A stretch of 24,052 bases of DNA from an uncultured Burkholderiales bacterium (GCA_903845315.1 CAIMWY010000093.1:1-24052); one strand, 5' to 3'; counted from the stretch's first letter, positions 14,221 through 21,972 are shown. Notes: generated from the sequence alone by a model not told the origin. A program made the numbers and translations.

Positions 14221-15190
14221 TGGCGTCGCGCTCTAGCGCTAAGTAGGTGTTGTAGGCGTTCATGCGGTTGGCAGACTTGAAAAGAGGCATTCTCTCAAAG
14301 CGACGCCAGTCGGTTTTTTGGTAGGCCTCGTCAAAGGGCTCCATGTCCCGTGCTGCACGCGTCATGCTCTCGCGCAAATAGCCCAAGTAGTCGCGTGTCA
14401 CGCGCATGTCGGTGCGTGGGTCGTGCGAAATAGGTCCGTGTCCTGGCACCATCCATTGCGTGTCAAATTTTTGTAAATTGGTGATGGCCGCCATCCAATG
14501 CTGGCTATCCGCTTGGCCCACATAAGGTATGCGGTTGCGAAACACCAAGTCACCGGCAAACAACACTTTTTTCTGCGGCACATACACCACCAAGTCTTCG
14601 GCGGTGTGGGACGGTCCCACCGGTTGCACCACCAAACGCAAACCGCCCACCACCAGTTCTTGCGTGTCATGCAGCCATTCGTCTGCCGGCACGAGACGGG
14701 TTTTTTCATCAATCCAAGGCCACAAATCTTGCCGCGACACTTGCAAGCGCAGTTGTGCGGTGTCCGATGTGAGATAGTCGCGCGCTGCCTTGTGCGCCAC
14801 GATGCGCGCGCCCAAGTCTTTGAACACCTGTAAACCGTAAATGTGGTCCGCATGGTAGTGGGTCACGATGACGGTATGAATCGGTTGTCGCGTGACTTTG
14901 GCTATTTCAGCCACCAAGCGACGCGCTAACTCTGGCGAACCCAAGGCATCAACCACCACCACACCCTGGGGCGTGACGATGAAGCCTGCATTAGAGATGT
15001 AATTTTGGTTCGCCGACGACCCCATTTCAGACAGGCCTTGCACGTAGTACACACCCGGCACCACAAGGCGCGCCTGCACCAAGGGCTTGGTTTGAGAGGT
15101 GTCGCCGGACGCATCCGCGGCCCAAGCGCTGATGGCAAGGCCCAGGACCCAAACGGTTCCAAGCAGCAAGCGATGTAACAAGGTTTTCAT
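14216..15190 (-). CDS. soxH: Periplasmic metallo-beta-lactamase-fold protein, SoxH-like
   Basis: A 324-residue protein with a Sec signal (about 1-25) and a full MBL metal site: THYHADH at 110-116, H195 in GPSHTAED, D214 in FAGDLVFRN and H251 in PGHGP. It resembles SoxH and other periplasmic MBL hydrolases of sox clusters, whose substrate is unknown and which are dispensable for thiosulfate oxidation in Paracoccus. A thioester, thiol or sulfane-linked substrate is a guess. AGGAG lies about 10 nt before the ATG at 15190. It is the first gene of the minus-strand unit with the thioredoxin and small cytochrome, and is divergent from the yeeE-like gene. Confidence 0.82.
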   Translation of the reverse strand: MKTLLHRLLLGTVWVLGLAISAWAADASGDTSQTKPLVQARLVVPGVYYVQGLSEMGSSANQNYISNAGFIVTPQGVVVVDALGSPELARRLVAEIAKVTRQPIHTVIVTHYHADHIYGLQVFKDLGARIVAHKAARDYLTSDTAQLRLQVSRQDLWPWIDEKTRLVPADEWLHDTQELVVGGLRLVVQPVGPSHTAEDLVVYVPQKKVLFAGDLVFRNRIPYVGQADSQHWMAAITNLQKFDTQWMVPGHGPISHDPRTDMRVTRDYLGYLRESMTRAARDMEPFDEAYQKTDWRRFERMPLFKSANRMNAYNTYLALERDAK

Positions 15191-15254
15191 ACGTGTGTTC
15201 TCCTCAGACCGATGGCTGCGGGCATTTGATGCGGATCAAATAACTTGCCTCGGA

Positions 15255-15293
15255 TTGCATTTAGCATAGCTCAAATATAAGCGTAGACTAAAT
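15255..15293. promoter_or_regulatory. Divergent promoter/operator between soxH-like and yeeE-like genes
   Basis: ATTTAG (15259-15264) and CTAAAT (15288-15293) form an inverted repeat whose right arm stops 3 bp before the yeeE-like ATG. Within it AATATAAGC (15274-15282) and AATTA (8 nt further on) repeat the soxC upstream pattern with identical spacing. A plus-strand TTGCAT (15255) and TATAAG (15276) could act as promoter elements, but their 15-nt spacing is short. Confidence 0.5.
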
Positions 15294-15296
15294 TAA

Positions 15297-16373
15297 ATGA
15301 ACTTTACCTTTCTCAACGACACCTATGGCGAGGGCATGGTTCTAGCCTGGGGGGGTGGCTTCATAGGTTGCTTGTTTGGTTTTTTCGCGCAACGTTCGCG
15401 CTTTTGTTTGCGTGCAGCCGTGATTGAGTTTTGGCACCATCAATTCGGTGAAAAACTCTCGGTCTGGCTGCTCACCTTTTCCAGCGCAGTGATTGCCATA
15501 CAAGCACTCACAGTGTGGGGAGCGCTGGACGTGTCCAACGCACGGCAGTTGGCAACACGCGGCAGCTTGTCAGGCGCTTTGATCGGTGGCTTGTTGTTTG
15601 GCGCGGGCATGATCATGACGCGCGGTTGTGCCAGCCGCCTGTTGGTGCTGTCGGCCACCGGCAATTTGCGGGCGCTGCTGTCAGGTTTGATTTTTGCCGT
15701 GACGGCACAGTCTGCGCTTTCGGGGGCGCTGTCGCCTTGGCGTGAGTACTTGAGTGGCTTTTGGACGGTTGAAGCGGGCGCCAGCCGCGATGTGTTGGCG
15801 CTATTGGGCTGGACCCACACCACAGGTCTTTGGATTGGCGGCTTGTGGTTATTAGCCGCTTTGTACTTCACGCTGCGCACCACCCATCGGGTGTGGATGT
15901 GGTTGGGGGGCATCGGCACGGGCTTGAGCGTGGCCTTGGCTTGGTGGTGGTCGTTTCAAGTGGCGCAGGCTTCGTTCGAGGTGGTGCCCCTCCAAGGCAT
16001 CACCTTCAGCGGTCCATCAGCCGATTGGTTGATGCGTGTGATCGCGCCCAACCCACCGGGGTTGAACTTTGATTACGGTTTGCTGCCCGGCGTGTTCTTG
16101 GGTGCTTTTGCCTCCGCTTGGTGGGGCCATGAGCTGACTCTGGAGGGCTTCAAGGACGGCTACAGCATGCGCCGCTACATTGCAGGCGCGGTGTTGATGG
16201 GCTTTGGCGCCATGCTGGCCGGGGGCTGCGCTGTGGGCGCGGGGGTGACAGGCGGCGCCATCTTTGCACTCACCGCTTGGCTGGCTTTGGCCGGTATGTG
16301 GGTGGGCGCAGGCATCATGGATCGTTGGATAGATGCACCACCGCGCTCGGCACCGACGTTGATACAGCCATGA
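15297..16373 (+). CDS. YeeE/YedE-type sulfur-compound transporter (TsuA/SoxT-like)
   Basis: A 358-residue membrane protein with two repeated Sulf_transp halves. Three conserved cysteines sit in the expected motifs: Cys37 in FFAQRSRFCLRAA, Cys111 in MIMTRGCASRLL and Cys311 in MLAGGCAVGAG. Equivalent cysteines relay thiosulfate in the structurally studied YeeE. In sox clusters such proteins are called SoxT and are proposed to import thiosulfate or to work with the ArsR-type Sox regulator. It is first in a plus-strand operon with the flavocytochrome genes. The ATG at 15297 has no Shine-Dalgarno sequence and lies 3 bp from the palindrome, hinting at a leaderless or very short-leader mRNA. The alternative ATG at codon 14 would remove little of the first helix. 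Confidence 0.87.
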   Translation: MNFTFLNDTYGEGMVLAWGGGFIGCLFGFFAQRSRFCLRAAVIEFWHHQFGEKLSVWLLTFSSAVIAIQALTVWGALDVSNARQLATRGSLSGALIGGLLFGAGMIMTRGCASRLLVLSATGNLRALLSGLIFAVTAQSALSGALSPWREYLSGFWTVEAGASRDVLALLGWTHTTGLWIGGLWLLAALYFTLRTTHRVWMWLGGIGTGLSVALAWWWSFQVAQASFEVVPLQGITFSGPSADWLMRVIAPNPPGLNFDYGLLPGVFLGAFASAWWGHELTLEGFKDGYSMRRYIAGAVLMGFGAMLAGGCAVGAGVTGGAIFALTAWLALAGMWVGAGIMDRWIDAPPRSAPTLIQP

Positions 16374-16379
16374 GCCGTT

Positions 16380-16413
16380 AAAGTACGCGGGTTGATAACT
16401 ACCCGATTACTTT
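16380..16413 (+). other. Hairpin directly before the fccA ribosome site
   Basis: AAAGTA (16380-16385) pairs with TACTTT (16408-16413), and inside it CGGGT (16388-16392) pairs with ACCCG (16401-16405), around an 8-nt loop and a 2x2 internal mismatch. The ribosome site GAGG begins at 16414, immediately after the stem, so folding could affect fccA translation or mark an mRNA processing point between yeeE and fccA. Confidence 0.5.
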
Positions 16414-16422
16414 GAGGTCTTC

Positions 16423-16758
16423 ATGAACACAAGCTCTATTCAAACGCTGGCTCGTTGCTTTGCTTGGGCCGTGGCCTGCGGCTTTGCCGCCACAGCCCAC
16501 GCTCAACTCACAGCCGAAACATTGCACACACGTGCCACAGCCGCCATGTGCGCCAACTGCCACGGCACCGAAGGTCGCACCATCGAAGGTTCGAGCGTTC
16601 CTTCGCTGGCGAGCATGCCCAAAGACTACATGGTCTTGCAGATGAAAGCTTTCAAAGAAGGCACCCGCCCTGCCACCGTGATGCACCAGCTGAGCAAAGG
16701 CTTGACCGATGCGCAAATTCAAACCATCGCCAGCTACTACGCTGCCATTCAACGCTGA
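16423..16758 (+). CDS. fccA: Cytochrome c subunit of flavocytochrome c sulfide dehydrogenase (FccA/SoxE-like)
   Basis: A 111-residue protein with a signal peptide ending AHAQ (25-28) and a single class I haem site, C43-ANC-H47, followed by GTEGRT; Met87 in TRPATVMHQL is the likely distal ligand. Its small monohaem form resembles FccA of green sulfur bacteria and SoxE of sox clusters rather than the dihaem FccA of Allochromatium. GAGGTC precedes the ATG. The flavoprotein partner gene follows 13 nt downstream, supporting a complex that passes electrons from sulfide to the respiratory chain. Confidence 0.88.
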   Translation: MNTSSIQTLARCFAWAVACGFAATAHAQLTAETLHTRATAAMCANCHGTEGRTIEGSSVPSLASMPKDYMVLQMKAFKEGTRPATVMHQLSKGLTDAQIQTIASYYAAIQR

Positions 16759-16771
16759 TTGAGGAGATCAC

Positions 16772-18058
16772 ATGAAACGTCGCAGCTTTGTACAAGCCTC
16801 TTTGGCACTGGGTTCTTTGGGCAGCATCGCCAGCATGATGGGATGCGCCAGCACCGGACGCATTCCGGAAAAAGCCCGTGTGGTCGTGATTGGTGGCGGT
16901 TACGGCGGGGCCACCGCAGCCAAATACGTGCGCATGCTCTCGAACTACCAAATCGATGTGGTGCTGATTGAACCCAATTCGGCTTTTGTCTCATGCCCCA
17001 TCTCCAACTTGGTGATTGGCGGCAGCAAAACCATGGCCGACATCACCACGCCCTATGACAAGTTGTCGGGCAAACACGGTGTGAATGTGGTGCGTGACCA
17101 TGTGACAAACGTCGACGCCACCAAAAAAACCGTGACCTTGGCCAGCGGCCCGACCATCCGCTACGACAAACTGGTGATGTCGCCGGGCATTGATTTGATG
17201 TTTGGCACCGTCGAAGGTTTGCAAGCCGCCAATGCGTCTGGACAGATCTTGCACGCATGGAAAGCGGGCCCAGAAACCCTGGCCCTGCGCAAACAACTCG
17301 AAGCCATGCCCGATGGCGGTGTGTTTGCCATCACCATTCCAGAGGCACCTTACCGCTGCCCACCCGGGCCCTATGAGCGCGCCAGCCAAGTGGCCCATTA
17401 CTTCAAGCAACACAAGCCCAAGTCAAAGGTGTTGATCTTGGATGCGAACCAAGACGTGACCTCCAAAGGGCCCTTGTTCAAAAAGTTCTGGGCCGACAAC
17501 TACAAAGGCATCTTGGACTATGTGCCACAGCACAAGGTTGTGGGCGTGGATGCCAAAACCAACACCTTGAAATTTGAAATTCAAAACGACCTCAAAGCCG
17601 ATGTGCTCAATGTCTTGCCCAGCATGCGTGCAGGGACGATTGCGGTGCAAACCCAATTGGCCAATGCCAACGCACGCTGGTGCGGCGTGAACTTCTTAAC
17701 CTTTGAGTCGACACAAGCCAAAGACATTCACATCATTGGCGACTCCATCATGATTGCGCCGCTGATGCCCAAGTCGGGCCACATGGCCAACTCACACGGC
17801 AAGGTCACAGCCGCTGCCATCGTGGCGCAACTGTCTGACTTGGCCGTCAACCCGGCCCCGTTTTTGAGCAATACCTGCTACAGCTTCGTGAGCGACAAGT
17901 TGGTGGTGCACGTGGCCTCCTTGCATCAATACGATGCCAAAGACAACACCTACAAAACCGTGCCGGGCTCGGGCGGTGTGTCGCCTGCACCCAGTGAGTT
18001 AGAAGGCGTGTACGCCATGAACTGGGCCCACAACATTTGGGCTGACTCTTTGTTATGA
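16772..18058 (+). CDS. fccB: Flavocytochrome c sulfide dehydrogenase flavoprotein subunit (FccB/SoxF)
   Basis: A 428-residue flavoprotein with a Tat signal (KRRSFVQASLALG) and an FAD-binding GGGYGG at 41-46. Cys75 in FVSCPISN corresponds to the cysteine covalently bound to FAD in Allochromatium FccB (Cys42). Cys196 in PYRCPPGPYER and Cys369 in NTCYSFV match the redox disulfide (Cys161/Cys337) in context and spacing (121 and 294 residues from Cys75, against 119 and 295). The enzyme oxidises sulfide to sulfur or polysulfide in the periplasm and feeds electrons to the FccA cytochrome. GAGGAG lies before the ATG. The operon continues with a DsrE-family gene 7 nt after the stop. Confidence 0.93.
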   Translation: MKRRSFVQASLALGSLGSIASMMGCASTGRIPEKARVVVIGGGYGGATAAKYVRMLSNYQIDVVLIEPNSAFVSCPISNLVIGGSKTMADITTPYDKLSGKHGVNVVRDHVTNVDATKKTVTLASGPTIRYDKLVMSPGIDLMFGTVEGLQAANASGQILHAWKAGPETLALRKQLEAMPDGGVFAITIPEAPYRCPPGPYERASQVAHYFKQHKPKSKVLILDANQDVTSKGPLFKKFWADNYKGILDYVPQHKVVGVDAKTNTLKFEIQNDLKADVLNVLPSMRAGTIAVQTQLANANARWCGVNFLTFESTQAKDIHIIGDSIMIAPLMPKSGHMANSHGKVTAAAIVAQLSDLAVNPAPFLSNTCYSFVSDKLVVHVASLHQYDAKDNTYKTVPGSGGVSPAPSELEGVYAMNWAHNIWADSLL

Positions 18059-18065
18059 GACACAC

Positions 18066-18497
18066 ATGAACTTTTACCAACACCTCAAAACCATCGCCGC
18101 AGCACTGCTGCTGGCCTGTGCCAGCGGCTTGGCCTTGGCCCAAGATGTCAAAGTGGTCTACCACGTCAACACGGGGGTGGAAACCACGGCCGCCATCTTG
18201 AACAATGTGCGCAACCACCTCAATGCCGACCCCACGGTCAAGATTGCCGTGGTGACCCACGGGCCTGGCATCGACTTTTTGCTCGAAGGCGCCAAGGACA
18301 GCAAAGGTCGCGAATTCAGTGGTGTGGTCGGGGACCTGAGCAGCAAAGGCGTGCAGTTTCGGGTGTGCAACAACACCTTGCAAACCCGCAACATCGATGC
18401 CTCCAAAGTGCTGATGGAAGCCAAGATCGTGCCCTCAGGCGTGGCCGAGGTGGCCAGGCTACAAGCCAAAGAAGGCTATGTGTATTTGAAGCCTTAA
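18066..18497 (+). CDS. Secreted DsrE/DsrF-like protein
   Basis: A 143-residue protein with a Sec signal peptide (about 1-26, ALAQ) and a DsrE-like alpha/beta fold: VKVVYHVNTG, KIAVVTHGPGIDFLL, then Cys101 in GVQFRVCNNTLQTRNID. Cytoplasmic DsrE-family proteins carry persulfide on an equivalent cysteine, but this one is exported. Placed last behind FccAB, it may accept the sulfane sulfur made from sulfide; this is inferred from position. The ribosome site is weak (TGAGA). Its stop codon overlaps the stop of the convergent ArsR gene by 3 nt. Confidence 0.83.
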   Translation: MNFYQHLKTIAAALLLACASGLALAQDVKVVYHVNTGVETTAAILNNVRNHLNADPTVKIAVVTHGPGIDFLLEGAKDSKGREFSGVVGDLSSKGVQFRVCNNTLQTRNIDASKVLMEAKIVPSGVAEVARLQAKEGYVYLKP

Positions 18498-18934
18498 ATC
18501 GTCACATCGTCGATGGCGATTTGCATGCAAACGGCCCGGCACACGGTGACGACCCGCTCATTGATGATGCGGTAATAAATTTGCACCCCCTCGCGGCGGC
18601 GCCCCAAAATTTTGGCCTTGAACAAGGTGTTGAGGTGCTGCGACATATTGGGTTGGGTGGTGTCAATTTCTTCCAGTAGCTGCCCCACATTTTTTTCTTG
18701 GTTGCACAAGCTGCTGATGATCTTCAAGCGCATCGGCGCTGACATGACGCGAAAAGTCTCTGCCGCCATATTGAACACGGCATCGTCCTCGGTCAACACA
18801 TCAGAGGCCTTCACGGCAAGCTGCGTCTTGGCTTTGGACGAGTTTTTCGCTATGGGCTTTGCAAGCGCTTTGGCCAGCAATTTTTTCGCCGATTTGGCTT
18901 TGACAGGGGGGGAAGAAGACTTGGAAGTGGCCAT
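18494..18934 (-). CDS. ArsR-family regulator with Lys/Ala-rich N-terminal tail, candidate Sox repressor
   Basis: A 146-residue winged-helix protein. The first ~42 residues are a low-complexity Lys/Ala/Ser tail; the ArsR domain follows, with recognition helix TTQPNMSQHLNTLF (92-105) and wing RRREGVQIYYRI. Its cysteines are C77 near helix 2 and C132 and C136 (VCRAVC) in the last helix. The BigR position (Cys36 there) is Ser74 here, so it is a different sensor class, perhaps closer to SoxR-type repressors. The ATG at 18934 has no clear ribosome site and lies 14 nt after the plsC stop, so it may be cotranscribed with the pyr-plsC genes. Position beside fcc and sox genes suggests it regulates them. 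The ligand and target are inferred. Confidence 0.8.
   Translation of the reverse strand: MATSKSSSPPVKAKSAKKLLAKALAKPIAKNSSKAKTQLAVKASDVLTEDDAVFNMAAETFRVMSAPMRLKIISSLCNQEKNVGQLLEEIDTTQPNMSQHLNTLFKAKILGRRREGVQIYYRIINERVVTVCRAVCMQIAIDDVTI
18496..18522. terminator. Possible bidirectional hairpin at the dsrE/arsR convergence
   Basis: AAATCG (18496-18501) pairs with CGATTT (18517-18522), enclosing CATCG/CGATG (18505-18515). It lies inside the 3' coding end of arsR just after the dsrE stop. No real T-run follows on either strand, so termination is uncertain. Confidence 0.25.
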
Positions 18935-18948
18935 GGGCAAAGAGGATA

Positions 18949-19680
18949 TCACTTCAACAAATCGACAATTGCGGTCTGCACGCTGCTGGCGCAGTCGCGG
19001 CGGTGGCAAGCTTGTGTGGCTTGCACCTCACCATAGCGCACCACGGCCAACAAGGGCGGTGCGCACAAGGTGCGCCACAGCGAGCTGATCAAGGTGTCTT
19101 GTGCGTGGTAGCAGGGCGCCAGACTGCGCTGGTGGCTGGCTGCCTCGACAAACTGCAAAGCCACAGGCTGCACAGGCGCACCCGCAGAAATCGCCGCCTG
19201 CAGCAAGTTGGCATGAAAGGGCAACAGGCTGACGCCGTCGCCTGTACCGCCCTCAGGGAACACCGCCAGCACATCGCCTTGACGCAGGGCCTCGGCCATG
19301 TGGTGCACCAAGCGCATGGCGTCACGACTGGAATTACGCTCGATGTAGAGCGAGCCGCCACCCGTGGTGAGCACGCCCAGCAAGGGCCAGTTGCGAATTT
19401 CAGACTTGGCCACAAAACGGCAATGGCAGGCCGCATGCATGACCAAGATGTCTAGCCACGAAATGTGGTTGGCCGCCATCAGCACCGGGCCTGCAGCAGG
19501 ATGCCCTTTGACCCGCACCTCGATGCCCATAATGGACAACATGCCGCGCGCCCAGACCTCAACAGCACGGGCTTGCTCGGTATCACTGAGTTTTGGAAAT
19601 ACAGTGCGCACACGCCAGTAACCGAACACCACCCAGCCCAACACCCGCGCAAACTTGTAGAACGCTTGCAGGGCACGCAT
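18949..19680 (-). CDS. plsC: 1-acyl-sn-glycerol-3-phosphate acyltransferase (PlsC family)
   Basis: A 243-residue protein with an N-terminal hydrophobic segment and the acyltransferase blocks: NHISWLD (71-77, the catalytic H-x4-D), then LYIERN (111-116), FPEGGTGDG (141-149) and GAPVQPVALQ. It acylates lysophosphatidic acid at the sn-2 position, or a related lyso-lipid, at the inner membrane face. It follows pyrC' by 11 nt in the same transcription unit, and a 12-bp perfect palindrome covers that junction (19683-19694). The ribosome site is weak. Paralogues with other acyl acceptors share these motifs, so the exact substrate is open. Confidence 0.87.
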   Translation of the reverse strand: MRALQAFYKFARVLGWVVFGYWRVRTVFPKLSDTEQARAVEVWARGMLSIMGIEVRVKGHPAAGPVLMAANHISWLDILVMHAACHCRFVAKSEIRNWPLLGVLTTGGGSLYIERNSSRDAMRLVHHMAEALRQGDVLAVFPEGGTGDGVSLLPFHANLLQAAISAGAPVQPVALQFVEAASHQRSLAPCYHAQDTLISSLWRTLCAPPLLAVVRYGEVQATQACHRRDCASSVQTAIVDLLK

Positions 19681-19682
19681 GG

Positions 19683-19694
19683 TGAGTTAACTCA
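19683..19694. repeat. Perfect 12-bp palindrome at the pyrC' / plsC junction
   Basis: TGAGTTAACTCA includes the pyrC' stop codon and lies 3 nt before the plsC ATG. It shares the TGAGT...ACTCA half-sites with the palindrome at 14206-14220. It may be chance. Confidence 0.35.
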
Positions 19695-21005
19695 GGCTTG
19701 GTAGGCGATGCGCCCATCCACCAGTGTGGCTTTGACATGCGCAGGCAAGGCCATGCCACTCATGTCAAACGCAAACGGGGTGTGCTTGCCTTGGCTGCGC
19801 AGTGCGTCGGGTGTGACCTGCCACTGAACCTCAGGGTCAAACACCACCACATCGGCCACGCCACCCACGTGCAACTGGCCCAAACTGGGGCGATCGGGCA
19901 CGCTATGCCCCAACACCCGCGCCGGTTGTGCGGTCAGCACATCCAGGGCACGCAGCAGGCTCACGCCAGAGTCTTGCGCCCACTTGAGGGACAGGCTCAA
20001 CAGCAGCTCCAGCCCAGTGGCGCCGGGTTCTGCTTCGGCAAAAGGCAAGGCTTTGGCGTCCACATCCACGGGAGTGTGGTCAGACACCAAGGCATCCAAG
20101 GTGCCATCGGCCAAGGCGGCACGCAAGGCATCGCGGTCACGCTGTTGGCGCAGGGGTGGCGTCACCCGGGCGCGGCTGTCAAAGTAACCCAGGTCGTGGT
20201 CCGTCAGGTGCAGCGAGTTGATGCTGACGTCTGCGGTAACGCGCAAGCCTTCTAGCTTGGCCGCACGTAACAGCTCAACGCCTTCGGCGCTCGAGATACG
20301 ACACAGGTGCACACGCGCTTTGGTGGCCCGCATGAGCGCAAAGATGGTGTGCAAAGCTATGGTTTCGGCGGCTACGGGCACGCCACTCAAACCCAAACGT
20401 GTGGCCAGTGCGCCGCTGGCAGCCACACCTTTACCCAAATGCAACTCTTGGGGACGCAGCCAAATCGTGTAGCCATAGGTTGCGGCGTATTGCAGCGCAC
20501 GTTGCAACACCTGGGTGTTGGCCAAGGCCACTTCGGCCTGACTGAACCCCACGCAACCGGCTTGGGTGAGTTCGACCATCTCGGTCAACACCTCGCCTTG
20601 CAAGCCACGGGTGAGCGCACCGAGCGGGAACACGCGGGCACGGTGCAACTTCTCGGAACGAAAGCGCAGCATTTCCACCAAGCCAGGCTCGTCGAGCACG
20701 GGGTCGGTGTCGGGCGGACAGACCAAGCTGGTCACGCCACCAGCGACAGCGGCGTTGAGTTCAGAGTCGAGCATGCCTTCGTGTTCATAACCGGGCTCGC
20801 GCAAACGCACTTGCAAGTCGATCAAGCCAGGCGCCACGATGCAGCCTGTGGCGTCGATGCGTTGCTCGGGGGAAAAGCCTGCAGGCAAGGACTTGCCTGC
20901 TTGGACGATGGCCACGATGCGGCCGTCAGCCACCGCCAAATCGGCGGTTTGATCCAGGCCAGAAGCCGGGTCGATCACGCGGCCGTGTTGAATCAGGATG
21001 TTCAT
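19692..21005 (-). CDS. pyrX: Dihydroorotase-like pseudoenzyme (PyrC'/PyrX), partner of aspartate carbamoyltransferase
   Basis: A 437-residue protein with the full fold and length of class I dihydroorotase, but the metal site is destroyed. GLIDxHxHLREPG has become [13 protein letters not shown] (Gln65, Arg67), the later HCED-like site reads RPQE, and HLCHVS reads [17 protein letters not shown] keeps an Asp-His pair. This is the pattern of the non-catalytic PyrC' of Pseudomonas, which assembles with PyrB as a structural subunit. The ATG at 21005 overlaps the pyrB stop (ATGA), fitting a stoichiometric complex. An active dihydroorotase must be encoded elsewhere if the pathway runs. Confidence 0.88.
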   Translation of the reverse strand: MNILIQHGRVIDPASGLDQTADLAVADGRIVAIVQAGKSLPAGFSPEQRIDATGCIVAPGLIDLQVRLREPGYEHEGMLDSELNAAVAGGVTSLVCPPDTDPVLDEPGLVEMLRFRSEKLHRARVFPLGALTRGLQGEVLTEMVELTQAGCVGFSQAEVALANTQVLQRALQYAATYGYTIWLRPQELHLGKGVAASGALATRLGLSGVPVAAETIALHTIFALMRATKARVHLCRISSAEGVELLRAAKLEGLRVTADVSINSLHLTDHDLGYFDSRARVTPPLRQQRDRDALRAALADGTLDALVSDHTPVDVDAKALPFAEAEPGATGLELLLSLSLKWAQDSGVSLLRALDVLTAQPARVLGHSVPDRPSLGQLHVGGVADVVVFDPEVQWQVTPDALRSQGKHTPFAFDMSGMALPAHVKATLVDGRIAYQA

Positions 21006-21964
21006 GCTTCATTCCCCGCCACGATGGACATGACCGCCATGCGCACAGCGATGCCAAAGGTCACCTGCGACAAGATCACGCTTTGCGGGCCGTCGACCAC
21101 GGCCGAATCAATTTCGACGCCGCGGTTGATCGGGCCTGGGTGCATGACGATGGCGTCGGGTTTGGCCAGTTGCAGTTTCTCTGGCGTGAGGCCAAAGGCT
21201 TTGAAATATTCTTGGCTGGAAGGCAGCAGAGCGCCGCTCATGCGCTCGTTTTGCAAGCGCAGGGTGATCACCACATCGCAGCCACGGATGCCGTCTTCGA
21301 GGTTGTTGAACACCTTGACGCCCATCTGCGCCATGTCGCCCGGCACCAAGGTCTTGGGGCCGACCACCCGCACTTCGGCGCATCCCAGGGTGGTGAGCGC
21401 ATGGATGTCAGAACGCGCCACCCGCGAGTGCAGCACGTCGCCCACGATGGCCACGGTGAGGTTGGTGAAGTCTTTTTTGTAGTGCCGGATGGTGTACATG
21501 TCCAGCAAACCTTGGGTTGGGTGGGCGTGGCGTCCATCGCCCGCGTTGACCACGTGCACATGCGGTGCGACGTGCTCGGCAATTAGGTAGGGGGCGCCCG
21601 ACTCGCCGTGACGCACCACAAAAATATCGGCGGCCATGGCGCTGAGATTGGCAATGGTGTCGAGCAGCGACTCGCCTTTGGCTGCGGAGGAACGTGCAAT
21701 GTCGAGGTTGAACACGTCGGCCGACAAACGCTTGGCAGCAATTTCAAACGTGGTGCGGGTGCGGGTGCTGTTTTCAAAGAACAGGTTGAACACGCTTTTG
21801 CCACGCAGCAAGGGCACTTTTTTGACCTCGCGGTCGTTGACCGACACAAAGTTGCCCGCCGTGTCGAGGATGTGCGTGAGGATGTCACGCGACAAGCCTT
21901 CGGTGGAAAGCAAATGGATCAGCTCGCCGTTTTTGTTGAGTTGGGGGTTGCGTTTGTAGAGCAT
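21002..21964 (-). CDS. pyrB: Aspartate carbamoyltransferase catalytic subunit
   Basis: About 320 residues with the family motifs: carbamoyl-phosphate loop [41 protein letters not shown], and [11 protein letters not shown] near the end. It condenses carbamoyl phosphate with aspartate in the first committed step of UMP synthesis. I chose ATG at 21964, preceded by GAG-containing ribosome-like sequence; a TTG at 21976 would add four residues and overlap the pyrR stop (TTGA), so it remains possible. It is followed by the overlapping inactive dihydroorotase gene, a sign of a PyrB-PyrC' holoenzyme. Confidence 0.95.
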   Translation of the reverse strand: MLYKRNPQLNKNGELIHLLSTEGLSRDILTHILDTAGNFVSVNDREVKKVPLLRGKSVFNLFFENSTRTRTTFEIAAKRLSADVFNLDIARSSAAKGESLLDTIANLSAMAADIFVVRHGESGAPYLIAEHVAPHVHVVNAGDGRHAHPTQGLLDMYTIRHYKKDFTNLTVAIVGDVLHSRVARSDIHALTTLGCAEVRVVGPKTLVPGDMAQMGVKVFNNLEDGIRGCDVVITLRLQNERMSGALLPSSQEYFKAFGLTPEKLQLAKPDAIVMHPGPINRGVEIDSAVVDGPQSVILSQVTFGIAVRMAVMSIVAGNEA

Positions 21965-21972
21965 GGTCTCGC

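Noticed and set aside
19692..21005. Gene as an active dihydroorotase
   Set aside because: The HxH metal ligands and later His ligands are replaced, so catalysis is not expected.
20307..21482. Plus-strand 391-codon open frame opposite pyrC' and pyrB
   Set aside because: It is antisense to two well-supported overlapping genes, has no ribosome site or recognisable motif and a His/Gln/Arg-rich composition typical of shadows in GC-rich DNA.
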